Assembly (NCBI GenBank): GCA_038251625.1
Contig: JBBSBE010000146.1
Span: forward strand, 1-9,344
Length of the DNA: 9,344 nt
Reading direction: 5' to 3'
DNA from: JBBQXK01 sp038251625
GTDB lineage: Bacteria > Pseudomonadota > Alphaproteobacteria > Rhodobacterales > Rhodobacteraceae
The position numbers and the translations under genes were made by a program. The notes under the pieces are model-generated. The model saw only the letters and a program-made list of their open reading frames with translations. It searched no databases and had not been told where the DNA came from. The stretch's first letter is position 1, and each line of letters starts with the position of its first letter. This document shows, in pieces, positions 1-5,553 of the stretch.

Positions 1-499
1 CGGCTTTGGTGTTCTGACCCTGCGCGAGAAGGAAGAGGCCGCTCGACATACAGCCTTCCAGATCGACGCCCGTGCGCAGGATGTGCCAGTGGGTGGTGTC
101 GAAAAAGTGGAAGAGCGCGGGCTTGATACGGCCATCCTTGATCCCCTGCGCGGTGCCCGCGATGTGCTGGCAGGTCACGGCGGCGGTGGCGACGTCCACC
201 CCGAGGGTGAGGACGAGCGTCTGGGTGGTGTGGGAGCAGGTTCGTTGCACAAGGGGAATGGCCGCGTCCGGGGAGGGGCCCGCGCCGTCAGGGATTTGCA
301 AGGGCGCACAGGTCCAGCCCGGCGCGTCGGGGACGAGCGACGACAAGGCGGGCTCCAGTTCGCGTGCGGCCACCTCTGCGTCTGCCCGCGCGGCGCGCAC
401 GGCCGCGTTCAGGGGCCCGGTTTCAGGAACCGTCTCTCCCGCGACCACGCTGGCGGTCAGAAGGGTGGCAAGTGTCAGGGCGATCTTTCGGGTTGACAA
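1..499 (-). CDS. Secreted four-cysteine protein of unknown function (5' part; 3' end beyond window)
   Basis: Reading leftwards from a TTG at 499, 166 codons stay open to the window edge. TTG is chosen because a Shine-Dalgarno-like AAGGAAG lies just upstream, no ATG or GTG occurs in frame back to the preceding stop, and translation from it starts with a signal peptide: STRK, a hydrophobic stretch (about residues 5-19), then a possible cleavage after VVAG near residue 21. The predicted mature part starts with an Ala/Glu/Arg-rich helix (about 30-52) and has four cysteines (about 64, 88, 110, 150), which suggests two disulphides in the periplasm. I recognise no family. It lies 61 nt downstream of the CoA-binding gene on the same strand and may be co-transcribed. 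Signal peptide and reading frame are well supported; function is unknown. Confidence 0.72.
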   Translation of the reverse strand, partial: MSTRKIALTLATLLTASVVAGETVPETGPLNAAVRAARADAEVAARELEPALSSLVPDAPGWTCAPLQIPDGAGPSPDAAIPLVQRTCSHTTQTLVLTLGVDVATAAVTCQHIAGTAQGIKDGRIKPALFHFFDTTHWHILRTGVDLEGCMSSGLFLLAQGQNTKA

Positions 500-560
500 G
501 TGGAAGCTTCCTTGCGGCGCAGAAAAATGTGGCGGCCCTGTTTTCGGCGCAGATCGCGCG

Positions 561-1037
561 TCAGAGCCTTGATGAAATTATCCCGGTATTGAACCCGCCC
601 ATCCGCAACTCGCCGAAAAGGCGCTGGTATTCGATCTTGGGGCAGCGGTTCTGGACCACCGTGATTCCCCGTGCCTCGGCCAGTGCCCCCGCCTCGGCAT
701 TCTCCACGCCAAGCTGCATCCAGATGGTGCGCAGATGCGGCAAATGGGCCAGCGCCTCTTTCACCACGGGCAACACCTGATCGGAGCGGCGGAAGATATC
801 CACCATGTCCACCGGGATGTCGGCGGGAATGGCGGCAAGGCTGGCATGGGCCAGCTCGCCGAACAGCCGCTGCCCCGCAAGGCCGGGGTTGACCGGGATC
901 GCGCGAAACCCCTTCAGGCCCAGATATCGGGCGACGTAGTAGGACGGGCGCACGGGGTTCGATGACACGCCCACCACGGCGATCACCTTGGTACCGGTCA
1001 GGATGCGCTTCAGATCTTCATCGGAATATTCGGGCAT
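561..1037 (-). CDS. CoA-binding domain protein (YccU-like)
   Basis: A 158-residue cytoplasmic protein made almost entirely of one Rossmann-type CoA-binding domain. Visible hallmarks are the first strand and nucleotide loop (KVIAVVGVSSNPVRPSYYV, about 17-35), IPVNPG (about 47-52), VDMVDIFRRSDQV (about 76-88), TIWMQLGV (about 104-111) and the C-terminal VVQNRCPKIE (about 127-136). These match the succinyl-CoA-synthetase-alpha-like CoA-binding family represented by E. coli YccU. The family binds CoA or a related nucleotide; no reaction is established that I know of. Length is normal for the family. The ATG at 1037 lies 10 nt after the stop of the upstream membrane-protein gene, so the two are probably one transcript. 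No strong ribosome binding site is seen, which fits translational coupling. Confidence 0.88.
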   Translation of the reverse strand: MPEYSDEDLKRILTGTKVIAVVGVSSNPVRPSYYVARYLGLKGFRAIPVNPGLAGQRLFGELAHASLAAIPADIPVDMVDIFRRSDQVLPVVKEALAHLPHLRTIWMQLGVENAEAGALAEARGITVVQNRCPKIEYQRLFGELRMGGFNTGIISSRL

Positions 1038-1047
1038 GATGTCGATT

Positions 1048-1746
1048 CTAGCCCCGCCCGTGGCTCAGTGCCAGTGCCCGCCGCACCCGCCGCCTGCGAC
1101 GCAGCGAAAGGGCCAGCCCCCACAGGATCAGGGGCGGTGCCGCCAGCGCCAGACCCGCACCACGTACCGCCGCCGGGCCGTCGAGCCCGCCGCCGAAAAG
1201 GGTCATGAGGGCTGCACCCGCCACCGCAAGGCTGCACCCCAATGCCGCGATTTGCAGGGTGATGCCGACCGGCCCCGCGAAGAACCCTGTCACCTCGGTC
1301 AGCGGCAAGGGCTGTGGCCCGCCCGCCCGCGCCCGGATCACATCAACCAGCGCCGATCCCGGCGGCACCATGGCCGCGAACCGGCGCCCGTCTCGCGTTG
1401 TCAGCACGGTGCAGGGGCGGGCGCCATTGCGGCCCTCGGCCACGCCGGTGATCGCCGACCACGGGATCACGCGGCGGGCATGCCAGCGCCGGGGCAGAAC
1501 GGCAAGGCCATGACGCAACGCAAGGCCCGCATCCTCTGCCCGCCAGTGCCGCCGGCTGATGAAGAAGGGCAGGGTGGCCACGCCGGTAATCCCGACCGCG
1601 AGCGCGCCGCCGATCACCGCCAGAACAACCTCTGTCTGCCGCTCCGGTTGCTGGGCCAGCACCACGGCCAGAATGATGCCGCAAAGCATGGCAACGGCAC
1701 AGATGACCATGCATTCGCCCCGGACGTGCAGCGCCTCATGTTCCAT
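1048..1746 (-). CDS. Predicted four-helix inner-membrane protein, unknown function
   Basis: A 232-residue protein with two hydrophobic helices at the N-terminus (about 14-31 and 40-64), a soluble middle part (about 65-150), two more helices (about 158-184 and 195-215), and a C-terminal tail with a run of arginines (about 216-223) that should stay in the cytoplasm. The soluble part has a strand-rich pattern with W-SAITGV and LTTRDGRRFAAMVPPG. This resembles the PH-like domains found between transmembrane pairs in bacterial membrane proteins, but the likeness is only suggestive. An internal ATG at 1710 (residue 13), preceded by a GGGGCGA sequence, is an alternative and perhaps better start. The gene is followed after 10 nt by the CoA-binding gene. 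I do not recognise the family. Confidence 0.7.
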   Translation of the reverse strand: MEHEALHVRGECMVICAVAMLCGIILAVVLAQQPERQTEVVLAVIGGALAVGITGVATLPFFISRRHWRAEDAGLALRHGLAVLPRRWHARRVIPWSAITGVAEGRNGARPCTVLTTRDGRRFAAMVPPGSALVDVIRARAGGPQPLPLTEVTGFFAGPVGITLQIAALGCSLAVAGAALMTLFGGGLDGPAAVRGAGLALAAPPLILWGLALSLRRRRRVRRALALSHGRG

Positions 1747-1796
1747 GCCCGATGTTTGGCGGCTTGCAGACGCGCGTCAACCCGGTCCTTGCGCAC

Positions 1797-1831
1797 AAAA
1801 AAGCGCCCGGGCCATGAGGGGAGCCGGGCGC
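1797..1831 (-). terminator. Rho-independent terminator downstream of rlmB
   Basis: On the minus strand a perfect 8-bp GC stem (GCGCCCGG at 1831-1824 pairing with CCGGGCGC at 1810-1803) closes a 13-nt loop and is followed at once by six T (1802-1797). It lies about 107 nt past the rlmB stop and about 50 nt before the membrane-protein start, so it should end the rlmB transcript and separate it from the next minus-strand operon. On the plus strand no T run follows the stem, so it is one-directional. Confidence 0.85.
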
Positions 1832-1937
1832 AGTGGCGGAACGAGGGACAGTGAACGAGAACGGGGTTCCGACCCGCCCTCTCAATTGATATGGGGGCCG
1901 CATCCCCAGAGGTCAAAGGGCAGTCGCGCAGGCGTGA
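1832..1937 (-). other. rlmB 3' untranslated stretch with further hairpins
   Basis: Between the rlmB stop and its terminator the minus strand holds at least two more short foldable segments: a GGGG/CCCC hairpin with loop ATGCGG (around 1892-1905), and a GAGA...TTCTC segment (around 1859-1885) with an inner CGGG/CCCG pairing. Together with the terminator this could be a structured 3' UTR or a 3'-UTR-derived small RNA. I see no tRNA signature and no convincing coding signal. The hairpins are seen in the sequence; their function is speculative. Confidence 0.25.
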
Positions 1938-2717
1938 TCACAGACGCTCCGTGGCCGCATAAAGCGCCACGGCGGCGGCGTTCGACACGTTCAGCGACCC
2001 GAACGCCCCGGCAGAGGGCAGCCGCGCCAGCGTATCGCAGGTCTCGCGCGTCTTGTCGCGCAGGCCCGGACCCTCCGCGCCAAAGACCAGCGCCAGCGGG
2101 CGCGACCCAAGGGGCGCCAATGCCTCGGCCAGCGTCAGCGTCGCCTCGCCGTCCAGCCCGACCAGCGCGTAGCCCATCCCGCGCAACTCCTCCATCGCGT
2201 CCGACAGGTTCGTGACCCGCAGATAGGGCTGCCGTTCCAGTGCCCCCGAGGCGGTTTTCGCCAACGCCCCGGTTTCCGGCGCGGAGTGGCGCGCGGGGGC
2301 GATCACCGCGCGGGCGCCGAACACCTCGGCCGAGCGCAGGACAGCGCCCACGTTATGGGGGTCTGTCACCCGGTCCAGAAGCACCACCAGCGGCGCGCCC
2401 GCGCCACTGATCGCCACGTCGGACAGGCTGCCCCATTGCAGCGGACGCACCTCCATCGCGGCCCCCTGATGCACCGATCCTTCGTCGATGGGCACGTCAA
2501 ACTTGCGCGGGTCCACGACCTCGGGCTCGACCCCCGCGCCCGCCACCGCCTCGGCCAGCTTGTCCAGCGCGTTCTTCGTGACCACCAGCCGCAGCTTTTC
2601 GCGCCGGGGGTTCAAAAGCGCATCACGTACCGCATGCAGGCCGAAAAGCCAGACGGTTTCGCGCGCGGCCTCGCGCCGGGCGCGTTCCTTGTCGATCACC
2701 CACGTCGGTTTCTGCAT
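1938..2717 (-). CDS. rlmB: 23S rRNA (guanosine(2251)-2'-O)-methyltransferase RlmB
   Basis: A 259-residue SPOUT/TrmH-type methyltransferase that uses S-adenosylmethionine to methylate the ribose of G2251 in the P-loop of 23S rRNA. The N-terminal part (about 20-90: WLFGLHAVRDALLNP ... VHQGAAMEV) is the L30e-like RNA-binding domain. The catalytic domain shows all three SPOUT motifs: motif 1 DPHNVGAVLRSAEVFGA (119-135, with Asn122 and Arg128), motif 2 LVFGAEGPGLR (210-220, Glu215), and motif 3 ending SLNVSNAAAVALY (241-253), which forms the knot that binds the cofactor. Length is typical. The ATG at 2717 is preceded by GGAAAGGG. It is transcribed divergently from the TerB-like gene across a 164-bp gap and is closed by the terminator at 1797-1831. 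A few family members methylate tRNA instead, but the domain order fits RlmB. Confidence 0.93.
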   Translation of the reverse strand: MQKPTWVIDKERARREAARETVWLFGLHAVRDALLNPRREKLRLVVTKNALDKLAEAVAGAGVEPEVVDPRKFDVPIDEGSVHQGAAMEVRPLQWGSLSDVAISGAGAPLVVLLDRVTDPHNVGAVLRSAEVFGARAVIAPARHSAPETGALAKTASGALERQPYLRVTNLSDAMEELRGMGYALVGLDGEATLTLAEALAPLGSRPLALVFGAEGPGLRDKTRETCDTLARLPSAGAFGSLNVSNAAAVALYAATERL

Positions 2718-2850
2718 GGCATCCGGCCCTTTCCGTCTTTGTGCCCCTCATAAGGCGGGTTTGCGCCAAAGGGAACGGGCGCGCGGGGGCGCAGGCGCAA
2801 TCGGACCCCCGGGCCCGCGGCACGCAGGGTTGAGCGCGCGCGCCACGCTT

Positions 2851-2868
2851 CCCATATCCCCCATATCC
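2851..2868. repeat. Tandem 9-bp duplication upstream of the TerB-like gene
   Basis: CCCATATCC occurs twice in direct succession (2851-2859 and 2860-2868), just upstream of the GAGGG ribosome binding site of the gene starting at 2882. It may be simple replication slippage. It is one of few AT-containing stretches in the 164-bp divergent intergenic region, so it could affect a promoter, but I see no clear -35/-10 pair there. Confidence 0.5.
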
Positions 2869-2881
2869 CCGAGGGCCTGCC

Positions 2882-3703
2882 ATGACCGATGCTCCCCCAG
2901 CCCCCGCATTCGCCACCGCCCAAGCCGTGGTGGCCGATCCCTTGCACTTCAAGGCGCAACTCGGCATCGGCGAGAATGCCTATGCGCTGCTCCGCCTGCG
3001 CAAAGCCGCGTTCGAGGCCTGGGATGCGGCGGGCGCTGCGGCGACGGGGGCGGCGGTTGCCGCCTCGCCTGCGGTGGCCACCACATTCTTCGGCGCCTCG
3101 GGATTCTGGGCCGCCATCGGGCTTGGCGGTGCGGCGGCCACACCGCTGGGCTGGGTTGTGCTGGCGGCGGCGCTGTCGGGCGGCGCATGGTTCGGCCTGT
3201 CGCGCGCGCTGAAAGGGGCGGGCGACGACAAGGTGACCGTCATCCCCCATTTCATCAACACCCCGCTTGATGTGCTGGGCCTTGGCCTATTTGAACTGAT
3301 GGCCCCCTTGGCCCTGAAGGTCGCCGCAGTGGACGGCCCGGTCACGCGGGCCGAGCGGGCGGCGATCGCCAGCTGGTTCACGCGTGACTGGGGCTATGAC
3401 GCGGGCTTTGTGGCCGAGGCGCTGGCCTTCACCGAAGCGCGGCTGGGCGATTACTCGATCAAGGCACTGGCCGGGGCGCTGGCCGCCTTCAAGCGCCGGA
3501 ACCCCGATTGCGACCCCACCGTGATGGGCCCGCGCCTTTTGTCCTTTCTGACGGCGGTGGCCGAAGCTGACGGCCCGCTGGACGAGCGGGAAGAGATGGC
3601 CATCGAACGGATCGGCGCCATCTTCGCCGAGGCGCGGCGGTTTTCCCTGCGCCGCATTGCGCGGGGCATCATGGGGCGTCTGCGCGGCACCGCCAGCCCT
3701 TGA
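2882..3703 (+). CDS. TerB-like domain protein with hydrophobic N-terminal region
   Basis: A 273-residue protein in two parts. Residues about 52-106 are a glycine/alanine-rich hydrophobic stretch likely to form one or two membrane passes (LGWVVLAAALSGGAWFGL near 89-106 is the clearest). The C-terminal part (about 125-250) is helical and has two acidic motifs of TerB type, DGPVTRAER (about 151-159) and DGPLDEREE (about 230-238), each inside an AxADG-like helix-loop-helix. The TerB family (TerB, DjlA N-terminal domain) is often membrane-associated and the acidic loops may bind metal; TerB itself is linked to tellurite and stress resistance. No ter operon partner is present, so no tellurite role should be assumed. 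The ATG at 2882 has GAGGG 6 nt upstream. The stop codon overlaps the likely promoter of the tRNA gene. Confidence 0.72.
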   Translation: MTDAPPAPAFATAQAVVADPLHFKAQLGIGENAYALLRLRKAAFEAWDAAGAAATGAAVAASPAVATTFFGASGFWAAIGLGGAAATPLGWVVLAAALSGGAWFGLSRALKGAGDDKVTVIPHFINTPLDVLGLGLFELMAPLALKVAAVDGPVTRAERAAIASWFTRDWGYDAGFVAEALAFTEARLGDYSIKALAGALAAFKRRNPDCDPTVMGPRLLSFLTAVAEADGPLDEREEMAIERIGAIFAEARRFSLRRIARGIMGRLRGTASP

Positions 3704-3728
3704 CGCCCCATCCCCCCTTCGCTATTCC
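3700..3728 (+). promoter_or_regulatory. Likely sigma-70 promoter of the tRNA-Tyr gene
   Basis: TTGACG (3700-3705) and TATTCC (3723-3728) are separated by exactly 17 nt and the -10 ends 11 nt before the mature tRNA 5' end, a usual arrangement for a bacterial tRNA promoter. The TGA stop of the TerB-like gene (3701-3703) lies within the -35 hexamer. The -35 matches consensus in five of six positions; the -10 is weaker. Confidence 0.65.
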
Positions 3729-3739
3729 CCGCCGCCAGT

Positions 3740-3823
3740 GGGCGACGTGCTGCAAGGTGCGGCAGCGGACTGTAACTCCGCCGAGGCGACTCGTGCCTGG
3801 TTCGATTCCAGGGTCGCCCACCA
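3740..3823 (+). tRNA. tRNA-Tyr (anticodon GTA), unusual D-arm
   Basis: An 84-nt cloverleaf with encoded CCA. The acceptor stem GGGCGAC (3740-3746) pairs fully with GTCGCCC (3813-3819), followed by discriminator A3820 and CCA. The anticodon stem GCGGA/TCCGC (3765-3769 / 3777-3781) encloses loop CTGTAAC with anticodon GTA at 3772-3774. A 14-nt variable region folds as CGAG-GCGA-CTCG (class II, as expected for bacterial tRNA-Tyr). The T-arm is CCTGG-TTCGATT-CCAGG (3796-3812). G1:C72, A73 and GUA are the known bacterial tyrosine identity elements. The D-arm is odd: by this fold position 8 is G (3747) rather than T, position 14 is C rather than A, position 21 is G rather than A, and the stem GCTG/CGGC includes a T-G pair. 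It may be a divergent but active tRNA or a degenerate extra copy. Confidence 0.85.
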
Positions 3824-3866
3824 TTCCTCTTCGAATCTTGCCGCCCGGGGGCAACGCGTGCATTGT

Positions 3867-3880
3867 TTCACCTCAGTGAA
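3867..3880. promoter_or_regulatory. Inverted repeat in the regulator leader (candidate operator 1)
   Basis: TTCAC-CTCA-GTGAA, a perfect 5-bp inverted repeat with 4-nt spacer, 26 nt upstream of the regulator's ATG. Read on the minus strand it is TTCACTGAGGTGAA, nearly identical to the site before mgsA (TTCCCTGTAGGTGAA). The preceding 8-mer ATTGTTTC (3862-3869), which overlaps the repeat, also recurs next to the second site. A weak promoter guess (TTGCCG at 3838 and CATTGT at 3861, 17 nt apart) would place this site at the transcription start, as for autorepression. Confidence 0.5.
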
Positions 3881-3906
3881 CGCTTGCGCAGGTCAGGGGT
3901 GGTCTA

Positions 3907-4560
3907 ATGGCTCAGCAGAAAACCGATATTCCCCCCGCCAAGCCCGCCTTCAGCCAGGATCCCCACCGGGTGCGCGAACGGGTCGAGCGCAATCTGGAAA
4001 GCGCCATCGGGCGCGAGGTGCGGGCGCTGCGGCGCCAGCACGGGATGACCGTGGCGCAGCTTGCGAAGGTCACGCAACTGTCGGCGGGTATGCTGTCGAA
4101 GATCGAAAACGGCATGACCTCGCCCTCGCTCACCACGCTGCAGGTGCTGAGCCACGCCTTTTCGACCCCGCTGACGGCCTTCTTTCGCGGCTATGAGGAA
4201 CGGCGCGAGGTGCAGCACGTCAAGGTGGGCACCCATGTCGAGATTGCACGTCGCGGCACCCGGGCGGGGCATCAGTACAACCTTCTGGGCCATATCGGCG
4301 CGAATGCGTCGGGCGTGGTGGTGGAACCCTACATCATCACGCTGACGACGGAATCGGATGTGTTCCCGGCTTTCCAGCACGACGGGATCGAGCTTCTCTA
4401 CATGCTCGAGGGCGAGGTGACGTACCGCCACGGGGATCAACTCTTTGACCTCAAGCCCGGGGACAGCCTCTTTTTCGACGCCGACGCCCCGCATGGCCCC
4501 GAGGTGCTGGTAAAGCTGCCCGCGCGCTATCTGTCGGTGATTTCCTACCCGCAGGGCTGA
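3907..4560 (+). CDS. XRE-family transcriptional regulator with C-terminal cupin domain
   Basis: A 217-residue cytoplasmic DNA-binding protein. Residues about 35-92 form an XRE/lambda-Cro-type helix-turn-helix (IGREVRALRRQHGMTVAQLA, then TQLSAGMLSKIENGMTSPSL with the recognition helix near 59-68). Residues about 135-215 form a small cupin barrel with FQHDGIELLYMLEGEVTY (156-173; His158, Glu162 and Gly169 in the HxxxE...G pattern) and LKPGDSLFFDADAPHG (182-197; PGD...PH). In this family the cupin binds a small ligand that tunes DNA binding; here a pathway metabolite such as methylamine, gamma-glutamylmethylamide or N-methylglutamate is a reasonable guess. The ATG at 3907 has AGGGG 7 nt upstream. 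It lies just before and in line with the mgs operon and shares an inverted repeat with it, so it probably controls both itself and that operon. Confidence 0.88.
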   Translation: MAQQKTDIPPAKPAFSQDPHRVRERVERNLESAIGREVRALRRQHGMTVAQLAKVTQLSAGMLSKIENGMTSPSLTTLQVLSHAFSTPLTAFFRGYEERREVQHVKVGTHVEIARRGTRAGHQYNLLGHIGANASGVVVEPYIITLTTESDVFPAFQHDGIELLYMLEGEVTYRHGDQLFDLKPGDSLFFDADAPHGPEVLVKLPARYLSVISYPQG

Positions 4561-4564
4561 CCGG

Positions 4565-4585
4565 ATATTCCCTGTAGGTGAATAT
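4565..4585. promoter_or_regulatory. Imperfect palindrome upstream of the mgsA promoter (candidate operator 2)
   Basis: ATATTC-CCTGTAGGT-GAATAT: the outer 6 bp on each side are a perfect inverted repeat, and the inner CCT/AGG also pair. One missing base after ATATTC (an A) is all that prevents a 22-bp perfect palindrome. Its core TTCCCTGTAGGTGAA (4568-4582) matches the minus-strand reading of the site at 3867-3880. It lies upstream of the proposed -35 at 4599, centred near -59, a place typical for an activator rather than a repressor. Confidence 0.5.
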
Positions 4586-4598
4586 TGTTTCTTGCCAG

Positions 4599-4627
4599 TT
4601 GTCAGGTGCCGGGGCCGGTGTTACCTT
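4599..4627 (+). promoter_or_regulatory. Candidate sigma-70 promoter of the mgs operon
   Basis: TTGTCA (4599-4604) and TACCTT (4622-4627) with a 17-nt spacer, about 30 nt before the mgsA start codon. The -35 is good (five of six), the -10 weak, as often seen for activated promoters. No other pair in the 97-nt gap looks better. Confidence 0.45.
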
Positions 4628-4657
4628 TCGTTCATCTTGATCAAGGGGCGCCTCGCC

Positions 4658-5551
4658 ATGTGCGGAATCGTCGGCCTGTTTCTGAAGGATGCCCGGCTTG
4701 AGCCCGACCTCGGGGCGATGCTGACGGGCATGCTGATCACCATGACGGACCGTGGCCCCGACAGCGCGGGCATCGCGATCTACGGGCATCCCGTGCCGGG
4801 CATGGCCAAGCTGACCGTGCAGACGGCCGACCCCGCAAATGATTTCAAGGGTCTGGCCGAAGGTCTGGCGCGTGCCACCGGCGCGGATGTGGCAATGGAG
4901 ATCAAGGATACCCATGCCGTGATAACGCTGCCCGAGGGCCTGATCGCCGCCGTCCGAGCGGCCCTTGCCGCCCATCCCGGCATCAAGGTGATGAGCGCGG
5001 GCGAAGAGATCGAGATCTACAAGGAGGTGGGCCTGCCGCGCGACGTGGCCCGCCGCTTCGGGATCGCCGCGATGGGGGGCACGCATGGCATCGGCCACAC
5101 CCGCATGGCCACCGAATCCGCCGTGACGACCATGGGCGCGCATCCCTTTTCCACCGGGGCCGACCAGTGCCTTGTCCACAACGGATCGCTGTCCAACCAC
5201 AACGCCGTGCGGCGCGATCTGCGGCGGGCGGGCATGACCTTCGAGACCGAGAACGATACCGAAGTGGCTGCCGCTTTTCTGACCCACAAGATGCGGGAAG
5301 GCGCGGGCCTCGGCGCCGCGATGGAGGCCACGCTGACGGATCTGGATGGCTTCTTCACCTTCGTCGTCGGCACCCGCAACGGCTTTGGCGTGGTGCGCGA
5401 CCCCATCGCCTGCAAACCCGCCGTGATGGCCGAGACGGATCGTTACGTGGCCTTCGGTTCGGAATACCGCGCGTTGGTGGATCTGCCCGGGATCGACGCC
5501 GCCCACGTGTGGGAGCCCGAGCCCGCCACCGTCTATTTCTGGGAACGCTAG
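4658..5551 (+). CDS. mgsA: N-methylglutamate synthase subunit A (class II glutamine amidotransferase)
   Basis: A 297-residue Ntn-hydrolase of the glutamine amidotransferase class II family (also called GlxB). It is expected to split the amide of gamma-glutamylmethylamide or glutamine and pass the freed amine to the MgsBC part. The ATG at 4658 is chosen because it places the catalytic Cys at residue 2 (MCGIVGLF), exposed after removal of Met, with AAGGGG 9 nt upstream. Other conserved active-site elements: DRGPDSAG (31-38), GHTRMAT (146-152), HNGSLSN (174-180) and ENDTE (198-202). A segment of about 90 residues between RGPDSAG and GHTRMA is longer than in simple amidotransferases but usual for stand-alone GltB-like ones. 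mgsB begins 2 nt after its stop. The stand-alone domain, with mgsB, mgsC and gmaS following, supports the N-methylglutamate pathway; generic GlxB is the alternative. Confidence 0.87.
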   Translation: MCGIVGLFLKDARLEPDLGAMLTGMLITMTDRGPDSAGIAIYGHPVPGMAKLTVQTADPANDFKGLAEGLARATGADVAMEIKDTHAVITLPEGLIAAVRAALAAHPGIKVMSAGEEIEIYKEVGLPRDVARRFGIAAMGGTHGIGHTRMATESAVTTMGAHPFSTGADQCLVHNGSLSNHNAVRRDLRRAGMTFETENDTEVAAAFLTHKMREGAGLGAAMEATLTDLDGFFTFVVGTRNGFGVVRDPIACKPAVMAETDRYVAFGSEYRALVDLPGIDAAHVWEPEPATVYFWER

Positions 5552-5553
5552 GG

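Noticed and set aside
988..1854. 288-codon plus-strand open frame
   Set aside because: It runs across the terminator and opposite the membrane-protein gene; its composition is rich in Gln/Arg/Pro/His with no domain, and no ribosome binding site is seen.
2488..3270. 260-codon plus-strand open frame spanning the rlmB start and the TerB-like gene
   Set aside because: It overlaps rlmB antisense and the TerB-like gene in another frame; low-complexity Arg/Ala/Gly/Ser product.
3740..3823. tRNA as an attachment site of an integrated element
   Set aside because: No integrase gene and no second copy of the tRNA 3' end is visible in the window; genes on both sides look like native chromosome.
3838..3854. 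TTGCC...GGCAA hairpin after the tRNA as a Rho-independent terminator
   Set aside because: The stem is only 5 bp and is followed by CGCGTG, not a T run; it may end the tRNA transcript in another way or be chance.
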